A stretch of 35,881 nucleotides of DNA from Bradyrhizobium sp. 139 (GTDB lineage: Bacteria > Pseudomonadota > Alphaproteobacteria > Rhizobiales > Xanthobacteraceae). Shown here in pieces: positions 25,964-35,422 of the stretch. Under the pieces are notes generated by a model. That model did no database searches and was not told the origin of the DNA. It saw only the letters and a list, made by a program, of their open reading frames with translations. A program made the translations under genes and the position numbers. The stretch lies in contig NZ_JADPKS010000058.1 of assembly GCF_023074175.1 (NCBI RefSeq), forward strand, positions 1-35,881. The letters run 5' to 3'. Numbering within the stretch: the stretch's first letter is position 1; each line of letters begins with the position of its first letter.

Positions 25964-26749
25964 TCATACCGACGCGAACTTAGGAAGGCGGCGTTCAGAC
26001 CAAGCCTTCAGCCCTTCTCGTGCATCGGAGCAAGTGAGACTTTCGACAAATCTTGCGTTGATCTCTGTCGCGTCGGCAGTGCCTCGGCAGATTGAATTAA
26101 GCGACGACTTAAGGCCGCGAAGCGAAGCCGGAGAACGCTGTGCGAGCATCCCTGCAACGACGTCCAATCTTGCTTCGAGCTTATCGGGCGCGCAGGTTTC
26201 AGTGAGAAAGCCGATTCGCAGCATCGTTGGGGTGTCTATCTGCTCGCCCATCAGAAACAGCCGCTTGGCCTCGCGCAACCCGAGGCGTTCTACGTATCGT
26301 TGAAGACCCGAATAGTAGTACTGAATGCCGAGGCGCGCAGGAGACATCTGCAAACAACAACCTTCGACCCCGATTCGGAAGTCACACGCGAGCGCCAAGT
26401 CCGTAGCTCCACCGTAAACGTTGCCATTGAGTCCGCATACGGTCGGGATCGGCAAACCTTCGAGTAGATCGCACATCGCCGCAAACGCCTGTGTGCACTC
26501 CACCGCTCGATCACCAGACAGGGTGTCGAGGTCAAATCCTGAACTGAAGCTGGGTCCAGTGGCCGTAAGGATGAGAACCCGCACACTTGTGTGCCCTGCC
26601 AATGCTCTTAGCATCGCGGAAAGGGTTTCGATGTCGGCAGGCTCAAACCGATTGTGTCGCTGAGGCCTGTTCAAATGGATACGGGCGCTCCCCTCCGACA
26701 CGCGCAAGGTGGGCACCCCGCACTCCTTAGGGGCTCTTTTCCGCTCCAT
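25964..26749 (-). CDS. Crotonase/enoyl-CoA hydratase superfamily protein, possibly a decarboxylase
   Basis: The ATG at 26749 gives 261 residues. The crotonase fold is clear: ARIHLNRPQRHNRF near residue 22, the first oxyanion loop FSSGFDLDTL near 67, the second oxyanion loop GNVYGGATDLALACD near 107, and the C-terminal LKSSLN region. Both glutamates used by true enoyl-CoA hydratases appear to be missing: the first position is Thr-Asp in GGATDLA and the second falls in MSPARLG. The MSPARLGIQYYYSGL segment instead resembles the MTPxxLGxPY segment of methylmalonyl-CoA decarboxylase (YgfG), including a Tyr at the catalytic Tyr position, though the YgfG active-site His is a Phe here. With the nearby MatB-like ligase, decarboxylation of a malonyl-type CoA is plausible but inferred. 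It is divergent from the GntR gene. Confidence 0.82.
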   Translation of the reverse strand: MERKRAPKECGVPTLRVSEGSARIHLNRPQRHNRFEPADIETLSAMLRALAGHTSVRVLILTATGPSFSSGFDLDTLSGDRAVECTQAFAAMCDLLEGLPIPTVCGLNGNVYGGATDLALACDFRIGVEGCCLQMSPARLGIQYYYSGLQRYVERLGLREAKRLFLMGEQIDTPTMLRIGFLTETCAPDKLEARLDVVAGMLAQRSPASLRGLKSSLNSICRGTADATEINARFVESLTCSDAREGLKAWSERRLPKFASV

Positions 26750-26853
26750 AGGTGTTTTATTGTTATTAAAAAGAATATCTGTCAAGGTACAAATATAGGT
26801 CACACCGTTCCTTTGTGTACGCTGGAGAGTTGCTAAGCAAATAGAACTCACTC
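26750..26853. promoter_or_regulatory. Divergent promoter/operator region between the crotonase and GntR genes
   Basis: This 104-base A/T-rich gap (against GC-rich flanks) separates two divergent genes. It contains an imperfect inverted repeat: GTACAAA near 26789 and TTTGTGTAC near 26812. GntR/FCD regulators often bind such TTGTnnAC-type palindromes and regulate divergent promoters. Exact -35 and -10 boxes were not assigned. Confidence 0.4.
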
Positions 26854-27567
26854 GTGGATCCTGCGTTGCTGAACAAGAAACCCTACCGAACTGAGGAGAT
26901 CGCGCAGTGGATTCGCCGCGAGATCGAGTCAGGTGCCTTCCCGCCAGGCTCGCGCCTTGAGGAGAGGCCACTTTCAGAACGATTTGGCGTCTCGAAGACG
27001 CCCGTGCGCGAGGCGCTGATCCAGCTTTCTTCGCTCGGCCTGATTGAACTCCGTCAGCGTCGTGGCGCCATCGTTACGCTGCTTAGTGTCGACCAGGTGA
27101 TCTCGATGTTCGAGGTCATGACCGAACTCGAAAGCATGGCGGCCAGGCTCGCTGCCTCACGGATCTCGGCTGAACTCGGCAAGGAGCTGACAAAGATTCA
27201 TCGATGCAGCGAAGAATGCATTGGCACCGAAGACTTCGATAAGTACGACACCATTAATAAGGAGTTTCACGAGCTAATCTATCGCGGTTCGTGCAATGAT
27301 TATCTCGAATCGAGCGTGAAAGACGTCCGGGCTCGTTTGCGAACATATCGTAGGTATCCATTTCAGAATCCAGGACGAATCCGCCGCTCGTTCGCTGACC
27401 ACGCCCAAATCCTCGACGCTATATTGAAGGGCGACGGTGAGGCGGCCGCGAATGCCATGCGAGATCACATCAGCGTCGGCGGTCGCGTGTTCGCAGATCT
27501 GATTGTCCAGATGAGACGGCGCTCTGGAGGACCGGTCCAGAGGCCGGGATCAAGGCCGCTGGAGTAG
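26854..27567 (+). CDS. GntR-family regulator, FCD (FadR-like) subfamily
   Basis: This 237-residue protein starts with GTG at 26854. The N-terminal winged helix domain is typical: IAQWIRREIESGAFPPGSRL, LSERFGVSKTPVREALIQLS, GLIELRQRRGAIV. The C-terminal FCD helical domain has the metal-binding pattern in NKEFHELIYRG (Asp/His region) and SFADHAQILDAIL, AMRDHISVGG. FCD regulators bind small carboxylates and usually repress neighbouring catabolic genes. Placed between the crotonase and the MatB-like ligase it parallels MatR of malonate operons, a GntR protein; this parallel is inference. A 338-base gap separates it from matB. Confidence 0.9.
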   Translation: MDPALLNKKPYRTEEIAQWIRREIESGAFPPGSRLEERPLSERFGVSKTPVREALIQLSSLGLIELRQRRGAIVTLLSVDQVISMFEVMTELESMAARLAASRISAELGKELTKIHRCSEECIGTEDFDKYDTINKEFHELIYRGSCNDYLESSVKDVRARLRTYRRYPFQNPGRIRRSFADHAQILDAILKGDGEAAANAMRDHISVGGRVFADLIVQMRRRSGGPVQRPGSRPLE

Positions 27568-27905
27568 TTCCGCCTCGCCGAAGCAAAAGACTATTGGACA
27601 GCGAGGATCAGCCTTCCTCACCGGCGAAACGACGTGACGATAATGACACAACGCCGAGTGCAACTAAACGGCGAACGCGTGGCATATCGCTTCGTTTGTG
27701 GAACTCCGCCCTTTAGCGGGCTCCGGTCCCAAGGTACCAATTTTTGACGCATCCCTCGCCAACGCCCGCGCACTCTTTCTTCACGTATTGTTTTTCTCTT
27801 GCCAGATATTTTTTTTCAAAGTAATAAAACGTCGACTATCGCGTGGGCGCTGCCTGCGCGCATCTTGAAATCGTTCGCAGAATTTAACGAAAACGGCGTC
27901 ACTTC
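27568..27905 (+). promoter_or_regulatory. Intergenic region with a sigma70-like promoter for the matB-amidase genes
   Basis: The clearest signal is TTGCCA at 27799-27804, a 17-base spacer containing a T-run, and TAATAA at 27822-27827, which ends 78 bases before the matB start. The surrounding 27780-27830 is markedly A/T rich. No gene was recognised in the rest of the gap. Promoter strength and start site are unverified. Confidence 0.45.
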
Positions 27906-29441
27906 ATGACGAATGCCAATTTCTACCGCCTGTTCGAGCCCTGGGTACAGCTGAAGCCATCGGGCGTGGTTTTCGAACTCGACAATGGTGAGATGCTCAC
28001 CCGGGAATGGCTTCACGCCCTGTCGGGACGCTACGCGAAGGCGTTGCTGCAATCCGGATGTTCAGCCGGTGATCGCATCGCAGTCCAGCTGGAAAAATCG
28101 GCGCACGCGTTCGCCTTGTACCTCGCCTGTTTGCGCGCAGGATTGTGCTATCTGCCTATAAACACTGCCTATCGGGCAGCCGAATTGGGTTATCTCCTTG
28201 AGGACGCTCAGCCCGCGATATTCTTCAGAGGGCTTTCGGCGGAAGCTCTTGCGGCGGAGATTGTGCCAGCGACAACGAAGGCCTTCACCTTCGGTCCACA
28301 AGGAGAGGGGACGTTCGTGCCGCTCGTTGAGGCGGTAGACCCAGCCTTCTCCACGATCGAAGTGAGCGGGACCGTCCCTGCCGCGCTTCTCTATACGTCC
28401 GGTACCACCGGACGCCCTAAAGGTGCTCTCATCAGCCATGGTGCGCTCTCGTATTCTGCGCGGACGTTGAGTGAACTGTGGGGCTTCTCCTCGTCGGACG
28501 TCCTTCTCCACACTTTGCCGATCTTCCACAGCCATGGCCTTTTCATCTCGTTCAATGTGGCGCTGGCCAGCGGAGCGCGGCTGCTTCTCCAAAGCAAGTT
28601 CGATGCTGCCGATGTCGTCAAGGCACTTCCACGTTCGACCGTATTCATGGGGGTGCCAACTTTCTACCACCGACTGTTGACTAGCCCCTTGCTTGACAGC
28701 GATCTCTGCAGACGAGTGCGTCTGTTCGTATCGGGATCCGCCCACCTTTCCGCAGACGTGCATCGCAAATTCGAGGCCCGCACAGGTCACCGCATTCTGG
28801 AGCGCTATGGTTCGACGGAAGCAATGATCCTCTGCTCGAATCCGCTTGAGGGCGAGCGCAGACCCAATTCGGTAGGTCTGCCGATTCCTGGAGTCGATCT
28901 GCGCATCGCTGGAGACGGGGATGAGATTTTGCCAACAGGAAATATCGGAATGATTCAGGCGCGCGGGCCGGGCCTGTTTTCAGGTTACTGGAATATGCCG
29001 GACCAGACCCGCAACGAGTTCGCCGCAGACGGATTCTTCCGCACCGGCGATTTGGGGTTCATGGATAGTCAAGGATACGTATCAATCACCGGTCGAGCTA
29101 AGGATCTCATTATCAGCGGCGGGTACAACGTCTATCCGGCCGAGATCGAGGCGGTGATCGACGAAATGCCTTCTGTTCAAGAGTCTGCTGTCGTTGGCGC
29201 TCCGCATGCCGACTTCGGAGAGTGTGTCATAGCTTTCGTGATCCCTTCCGACAAAGGACTCCCCCCGGCCGCGAGCGAGGTCGTTCAGCGAGTCAAGGAC
29301 CGTCTCGCAAACTACAAGGTGCCTAAGCAGGTAATCGTTGTCGACGAACTCCCGCGGAATACGATGGGCAAGGTAATGAAGAATGAGCTTCGGACGTCGC
29401 TCGCTGATCGATCCGGGGCCGTTGTCAAAGCAGCGCAGTGA
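27906..29441 (+). CDS. Malonyl-CoA synthetase-like AMP-forming acyl-CoA ligase (MatB family)
   Basis: This 511-residue ANL-superfamily ligase activates a carboxylate through an acyl-adenylate to acyl-CoA. Motifs occur in order: RIAVQLEKSAHAFALYLACLR near residue 57, LYTSGTTGRPKGALISH (P-loop A3) near 160, LPIFHSHGLF near 202, MGVPTFYHRLL near 243, ERYGSTEAM (A5) near 299, FRTGDLGF (A7) near 378, GRAKDLIISGGYNVYP (A8) near 395 and the A10 lysine in PRNTMGKVMKNEL near 486. VQLEKSAHA, LPIFHSHGLF and the PRNTMGKV ending match rhizobial MatB more closely than generic fatty-acyl ligases, so malonate or a methyl-malonate analogue is the best guess. It follows a GntR regulator and precedes an amidase, 88 bases apart. 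Intact. Confidence 0.87.
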   Translation: MTNANFYRLFEPWVQLKPSGVVFELDNGEMLTREWLHALSGRYAKALLQSGCSAGDRIAVQLEKSAHAFALYLACLRAGLCYLPINTAYRAAELGYLLEDAQPAIFFRGLSAEALAAEIVPATTKAFTFGPQGEGTFVPLVEAVDPAFSTIEVSGTVPAALLYTSGTTGRPKGALISHGALSYSARTLSELWGFSSSDVLLHTLPIFHSHGLFISFNVALASGARLLLQSKFDAADVVKALPRSTVFMGVPTFYHRLLTSPLLDSDLCRRVRLFVSGSAHLSADVHRKFEARTGHRILERYGSTEAMILCSNPLEGERRPNSVGLPIPGVDLRIAGDGDEILPTGNIGMIQARGPGLFSGYWNMPDQTRNEFAADGFFRTGDLGFMDSQGYVSITGRAKDLIISGGYNVYPAEIEAVIDEMPSVQESAVVGAPHADFGECVIAFVIPSDKGLPPAASEVVQRVKDRLANYKVPKQVIVVDELPRNTMGKVMKNELRTSLADRSGAVVKAAQ

Positions 29442-29529
29442 CACACTTCGATTGTGTCTGCAATCAATACGGTTTGGAAGAATTCCGTCGTTGTTTGCTA
29501 GCCAGCATTCCAATTCTGAGGACTATCCA

Positions 29530-30915
29530 TTGTACGCCAAATATAATCCGGCTAAGTTTCAGCCCCTCACCTTTCACGATGCGGTGCCGGCGTTTAAGGA
29601 CGGAATAGACGATCCACGCAAATACCTCGAGAGATGTCTCGAAACTATCGAGGCTCGGGAACCAGTTGTGCGAGCTTGGGTCGAGATGAACATCCCGGCG
29701 GCACGATCCGCCGCCGATGCGTCGGCGAAACGGTATCAGGCTGGGCGCGAGCTATCGACCATCGATGGCATGCCGGTCGGCATAAAAGACATGCTGATGA
29801 CCAAGGACATGCCTACTCGCATGGGCTCGCCCTTGTTTGAAGGCAACCACACCAAACAAGACTCTGCTTGCGTACAAGCGCTCAGGGCCGCTGGCGCTAT
29901 CGTGCTCGGAAAGACGGTTACCACCGAACTTGGTATGTCCCACCCAGGACCGACCACCAACCCGTTCGATCCGCTTCGTACCCCGGGGGGCTCATCTAGC
30001 GGTTCCGCGGCCGCGATTGGCGCCCGCATGGTCCCTGCAGCGATTGGAACACAGGTCGTTGGCTCAGTGATCAGGCCGGGGAGCTTTTGCGCGAACTGTG
30101 CGATCAAGCCGACACTGGGCGCTCTGAATCGCGGAGAGCGGCTAGGTTTCAGTCAAAGCCACTTAGGCATTCATGCCGGCGACCTTGAGGATATGTGGCA
30201 AGTTTCGATCGAAATTGCCAAGCGGTCGGGCGGAGACCCCGGCGCCCCCGGCCTCTACGGGGGCCCCGCGCTGCATGCAGCAGCGCGCGCGGCGAGGCTT
30301 GTCGTCATGGAAGCCGAAGGAGCGCCACTGCTAGATCAGGCAACCAAGGGAGCATTCGAGAGCTTTCTGTCGGATCTCCGCCGCGCCGGAGTCCATATTA
30401 TCGGCAGAGCAGACCATCCACTCGTGGAAGCTTTTGAGCGGGCAATTAGCGAAAGCCTCGCGATAAGTCGGGATATTTGCGCGTACGAAATGCGTTGGTC
30501 GCTTGAGAATCTTGTGGAACAGTTCGGCGGAGGCTTGAGCGCGAGCCTTGGATCGCGTCTCGATATCGCACGCAAGATGACGCTTGACGACTATCGGCTG
30601 GTACTTTCTAAACGCGACGCGGCAAGGGCTGCCCACCTCGCAATCTCACATATTGCAGACGCTATTATTTCTCCGTCTTCCGTCGGTCCCGCGCCACGGT
30701 TGGACAATAACGGCGTAGACTCGGGCATCGTACACACGACCGGCTTGCCGAACTACAATGCCGTTACTTCGCTGCTAGGTGCTCCGACCATCACAATGCC
30801 GCTTCTCGCCGTAGAAGAGCTGCCCGTCGGAGTTCAGGTGATCGGACAGCAGCATACCGATGATAGTCTGGCGGGAATTGCTCGATGGATCATGCAGACC
30901 ATTCACCTCGCGTAG
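29530..30915 (+). CDS. Amidase signature family enzyme (malonamidase-like)
   Basis: I chose TTG at 29530 because TGAGGA at 29517-29522 sits 7 bases before it and earlier codons overlap the matB 3' end; this gives 461 residues. The Ser-cisSer-Lys triad of amidase signature enzymes is visible: Lys in GMPVGIKDMLM near residue 82, the Gly/Ser-rich loop TPGGSSSGSAAA near 155 with the cis-serine, and the nucleophile in QVVGSVIRPGSFC near 178. The C-terminal FGSxL/LGAPTITMPL block and GVQVIGQ are normal. Such enzymes hydrolyse aliphatic amides; beside a MatB-like ligase a malonamate-type half-amide is an attractive substrate, as for Bradyrhizobium malonamidase E2, but specificity is inferred. It converges with a LysR gene 8 bases away. 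Confidence 0.85.
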   Translation: MYAKYNPAKFQPLTFHDAVPAFKDGIDDPRKYLERCLETIEAREPVVRAWVEMNIPAARSAADASAKRYQAGRELSTIDGMPVGIKDMLMTKDMPTRMGSPLFEGNHTKQDSACVQALRAAGAIVLGKTVTTELGMSHPGPTTNPFDPLRTPGGSSSGSAAAIGARMVPAAIGTQVVGSVIRPGSFCANCAIKPTLGALNRGERLGFSQSHLGIHAGDLEDMWQVSIEIAKRSGGDPGAPGLYGGPALHAAARAARLVVMEAEGAPLLDQATKGAFESFLSDLRRAGVHIIGRADHPLVEAFERAISESLAISRDICAYEMRWSLENLVEQFGGGLSASLGSRLDIARKMTLDDYRLVLSKRDAARAAHLAISHIADAIISPSSVGPAPRLDNNGVDSGIVHTTGLPNYNAVTSLLGAPTITMPLLAVEELPVGVQVIGQQHTDDSLAGIARWIMQTIHLA

Positions 30916-30923
30916 GTAGTCAA

Positions 30924-31841
30924 TCACTCCTCAATGCTTGATGAAGATTGCCAATGAGAACACATGCCGGCCAGTACCTTCGAGATCCTGTTCGCAGCCG
31001 CCGATAGCGGTGTCTTTGAGGAGTGGGCAATATAGATTGATCTTTCGATCCGTGGTCTACCGATTACTCGATGTCTCAACCGCGACGAAGTCGGCCCGTA
31101 GTCGGCAACTCGCGTCGACAACACGGTATACCCAATACCCTCGGCAACGAGGGTTTTGATGCCTTCTAGCGAATCGACCTCCATGATGACGTTCGGCTCG
31201 TAGCCGTTCCGGGAGGCCGCGCGCTCAACCTCTTCTCTCAGCCCATGCGGTCTGCCTGGCAAAATGAGAGGTAGGTCGAACAGCGCAGATATAGAAACCT
31301 CGCCCGGGACGTTGATCGCCTCCGCGCCCTTGGCACCGACAAGATTCAAATGCTCGCTGCCGAGTCGCTCCTTGGCAAGTCCAGGGATGCTCTCGCTGCC
31401 AAAGACCAATGCGAGATCCAATTGACCCGACAACAACCATTGAGACATATGACCGGACAGCCCCTCTGCTATACGCAGTCTGATAAGGGGATACTCTCGG
31501 CGGACGGCCAGTGCGAGCGGCACCGTCAGGGAAATGCCAAGCGAAGTCGGAATTCCGACAACCACGCTTCCTGCTGGCACCGCCTCGATTCCCCGGACCT
31601 CTTCAGCGATCGTCCCCAGATCCGAGAGAAGGGATCGAGCGCGATTGACGAGTCGTATTCCGCTCTCCGTTGGAACGATGCCCCTTGAGGTCCGATGAAC
31701 AAGAGTACAGCCGAGCTCCTTTTCAAGCCGACTCAGGTGAAGACTAATGGCCGATTGCGCGACATGCAGCCCGTCGGCCGCTTTGGCAATTGAGCCGTGC
31801 TCGACGGCTCCCAGAAAGTAACGCAGCTGGCGAAGGTCCAT
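30924..31841 (-). CDS. LysR-family transcriptional regulator (Nac/Cbl-like)
   Basis: This 305-residue protein has a textbook N-terminal helix-turn-helix: MDLRQLRYFLGAVEHGSIAK, VAQSAISLHLSRLEKELG, VHRTSRGIVPTESG. The effector domain includes GSVVVGIPTSLGISL, LDLALVFG and LEGIKTLVAEGIGYTVLS. It reads away from the glutaryl-CoA dehydrogenase gene, separated by 288 bases, the classical arrangement for a LysR activator of a divergent operon. It therefore probably controls the dehydrogenase and CoA-transferase genes. Its 3' end converges on the amidase with 8 bases between stops. Intact. Confidence 0.9.
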   Translation of the reverse strand: MDLRQLRYFLGAVEHGSIAKAADGLHVAQSAISLHLSRLEKELGCTLVHRTSRGIVPTESGIRLVNRARSLLSDLGTIAEEVRGIEAVPAGSVVVGIPTSLGISLTVPLALAVRREYPLIRLRIAEGLSGHMSQWLLSGQLDLALVFGSESIPGLAKERLGSEHLNLVGAKGAEAINVPGEVSISALFDLPLILPGRPHGLREEVERAASRNGYEPNVIMEVDSLEGIKTLVAEGIGYTVLSTRVADYGPTSSRLRHRVIGRPRIERSIYIAHSSKTPLSAAANRISKVLAGMCSHWQSSSSIEE

Positions 31842-32129
31842 CAGGCAAGCCCCGTCAGAAAATGATGTTTTGGTGTGTTCTCCAATTCGAGGCCATCATG
31901 CATGCGCCCGCAAGTGCCGCGGCTCACAATTTGCAAAGCTCTTGGTGCGAACGAAAAGGGGATGAGTGGACTGGCCTAGCTTACCGATCACGACATTGAC
32001 TCCCCAACAGCGGCAGGAGGGCGCGGGTATCTTTCAATTAGAAAGCTGCCATCGCGATTCAAGCCTTCCGTCCGCGGCGGACCATGCCTACCCCTGAGTG
32101 CATCATCATGCTAAGTTAGAGAGCACCAT
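31842..32129. promoter_or_regulatory. Divergent control region between LysR and the glutaryl-CoA dehydrogenase gene
   Basis: This is the expected site for a LysR operator controlling both directions. T-N11-A palindromes are too common in the sequence for me to pick one with confidence. GAGAG about 4-8 bases before the ATG at 32130 is the likely ribosome binding site for the dehydrogenase. Confidence 0.35.
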
Positions 32130-33302
<1,173 letters not shown>

Positions 33303-33312
33303 AGACCTTAAA

Positions 33313-34536
33313 ATGACTGGATGTCTGACCGGGCTGCGGATGCTGGACCTCAGCCGTGTTCTTGCCGGCCCGTGGGCAGGCCAGATATTCGTTGACCTCG
33401 GAGCGGAGGTCATCAAGGTCGAGCGGCCGGTCACGGGGGACGATACCAGAGGATGGGGGCCCCCATATCTTGCCGATGAATCCGGTCGGCCGACTTCGGA
33501 GTCGGCATACTTCCTATCGTGCAACCGGGGAAAGAAGTCGATCACGATCGACCTGGGCGATCGAGCGGGGCAGGACTTGGTACGGAAGCTGGCGATGAAG
33601 TGTGACTTTCTCCTCGAGAACTACAAGGTTGGCGGGCTGGCGAAGTACGGACTTGGCTACGAACACCTCACGAAGCTCAATCCCGGTCTCATCTACTGCT
33701 CGGTTACCGGATTCGGTCAGACGGGGCCGTACAAGGATCGCGCTGGCTATGACTTTATGATTCAAGCAATGGGGGGGCTCATGAGCGTCACCGGGCTTCC
33801 TGACGGGACCCCAGGGGCCGGCCCCGTCAAGGTTGGCGTCGCGATTACTGATTTGTTCACGGGTATGTATGCCGCAGTGGCGATGCTCGCGGCTCTGGAG
33901 CATCGGCGACGCACCGGTATGGGGCAGCATATCGATATGGCGTTGCTCGACGTTCAGGTCGCCACTTTGGCCAATCAGGCGATGAACTATCTGACGTCAA
34001 TGAAAAATCCTGAGCGGCTCGGCAACGCGCATCCTAACGTTGCGCCCTATGACGCGTTTCCGACGTCCGACGGTCACATCATTCTCACTGTTGGCAACGA
34101 TAGGCAATTTAGAAACTTCTGTGCGGCTGCGGGCCGGCCGGATCTCTCTGCCGATCTTCGTTTCGCGACGAACGCAGGTCGGGTAGAAAACCGTGCAATT
34201 CTCATCCCGCAGCTCGCAGAAATCATCTCGAGTCGCCGAACGGATGACTGGTTGGAAATTCTGAACCAGGCTGGTGTCCCCTGCGGGCCCATCAACAATT
34301 TAGACCGTGTCTTCGAGGACCCTCAGGTCCGACATCGTGAGATGTGCGTGGCCGCGACGCATCCAAGTGGGGCGCCACTCTCCCTGGTTGCCTCTCCAAT
34401 GAAGTTCTCCGCAACACCAGTAGTCAAAGCTAAGGCGCCCCCGCTGCTCGGTCAGCATACTGCAGAGGTTCTGTCAGGGTTGCTAGGTGCGTCCAACGAA
34501 TCGATCGACGAATTGAGGGCTCTTAAGGTAATCTAG
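33313..34536 (+). CDS. CaiB/BaiF family (type III) CoA-transferase
   Basis: This 407-residue class III CoA-transferase has LRMLDLSRVLAGPWAGQIFVDLGAEVIKVE at its N-terminus (read as two family blocks around RVLAGPW and GAEVIKVE). RGKKSITIDL, LLENYKVGGLAKYGLGYE, YCSVTGFGQTGPYKDRAGYD and GQHIDMALLDVQ follow; the Asp in the last motif is the acyl-accepting residue near position 216. The C-terminus has GVPCGPINNL. Directly behind glutaryl-CoA dehydrogenase, it most likely activates glutarate to glutaryl-CoA using another acyl-CoA, as in the mammalian SUGCT pair; the donor is not known. Full length and apparently intact. Confidence 0.9.
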   Translation: MTGCLTGLRMLDLSRVLAGPWAGQIFVDLGAEVIKVERPVTGDDTRGWGPPYLADESGRPTSESAYFLSCNRGKKSITIDLGDRAGQDLVRKLAMKCDFLLENYKVGGLAKYGLGYEHLTKLNPGLIYCSVTGFGQTGPYKDRAGYDFMIQAMGGLMSVTGLPDGTPGAGPVKVGVAITDLFTGMYAAVAMLAALEHRRRTGMGQHIDMALLDVQVATLANQAMNYLTSMKNPERLGNAHPNVAPYDAFPTSDGHIILTVGNDRQFRNFCAAAGRPDLSADLRFATNAGRVENRAILIPQLAEIISSRRTDDWLEILNQAGVPCGPINNLDRVFEDPQVRHREMCVAATHPSGAPLSLVASPMKFSATPVVKAKAPPLLGQHTAEVLSGLLGASNESIDELRALKVI

Positions 34537-34957
34537 CATGTCGTTCAAGAATGCGCAGCCAGGCGTGCTCACAGACAAAAATTCTTGCGCCATCAGCAGA
34601 TCTGTTCTGCCCATCATCCGGGGCTATGCCGCGAGTGTGACACAAGGCGGATTTTGCGTCGCCTGTCCTCAACGGAGAGCTTGTTCACCGGGCGTCAGCG
34701 AAACCAGCTGACAGCCGGTTGATCCACCGCCGGACGCCGGAGCTTTCTAGAAGCACGAAGGAAGCTTCATGTCGCATACGGTCGACGAGCCGAAGACGAC
34801 CGGATCAGCCTGCGCCATCGACAGAGTGGACAGAAAATCGTTTAGGCATCGATAGATTTTCTGAGGTCTCGAACAGATGAGAGGGTTCTAGCCGCCAACG
34901 TCAAGACTTCAGCGCGCGTCCGTTGCCGGAGATCGCCGCCCAACGTCGCGGTGACCG
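34537..34957. other. About 420 bases without a recognised gene
   Basis: I see no coding frame with a domain, and no trbB or trbC remnant could be recognised upstream of the decayed trbD. The sequence is probably rearrangement debris. Confidence 0.4.
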
Positions 34958-35190
34958 ACGGACGGGCCGGCGGCGGGCTTCGTCGTCTCTTGCGCCGCAC
35001 CCTGACCAAACCGCTCCTTGCGGAGCGCCAAAAGCATTTCCTATCGTCAATGGAGCGATCGCAGCAGCGCTCGGACTGGTCCGCCGGTTGTGGTGCGCAT
35101 GCCGCTGGTTGGATGACGGCGAAACCCGTTCCAGCCTTCATCGAAATCGTGCGCCGTCCCCTGCTTATTATCTGTCACCTCAGCCATTGA
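34958..35190 (+). pseudogene. Second, decayed copy of trbD
   Basis: The three frames together reproduce TrbD in order. PAAGFVV (34967 onward) matches PVAGFVA. RTLTKPLL in a second frame matches RSLTEPIL. CGAPKAFPIVNGAIAAALGL, then RRLW, in a third frame matches GGAPRSVAILNGTLAAALGL. Finally TAKPVPAFIEIVRRP and CHLSH end at the TGA at 35188-35190 and match AAKRDPDFVEVVRRH and GHLSA. At least three frame changes are needed, so it cannot work. It is clearly diverged from the intact trbD at 17493-17756, so it is an old or independently acquired copy and not a recent duplication. Confidence 0.8.
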
Positions 35191-35201
35191 GCACTTCCGT
35201 G

Positions 35202-35240
35202 ATGAGGCTGGCTGAATACCGCAAGTGGAGCGGGATTTAA
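35202..35240 (+). pseudogene. Second trbE start, 12 codons then stop
   Basis: ATG at 35202 opens MRLAEYRKWSG, matching MNLAEYRRSNA at the start of TrbE, and reaches TAA at 35238-35240. It lies 11 bases after the trbD-copy stop, against 9 bases in the intact trbD/trbE junction. Only the extreme 5' end of trbE survives here too. Confidence 0.75.
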
Positions 35241-35422
35241 GCGCAGTTTAGTCCAACGCGCGACCTTGTCGTTACAGGCCAGAGGCTGCCCGTTGCGCTG
35301 GCCCTTTGGAATTCTGCGATAAACTTGAAAAATCGCTGAATTTCTGCGCTGCTTTGCCATCTCCGTAGCAGGTTAGTGCTGCTCTTCCGACTACAAAGAT
35401 GCATCCAACGAGGAGATTGCAA

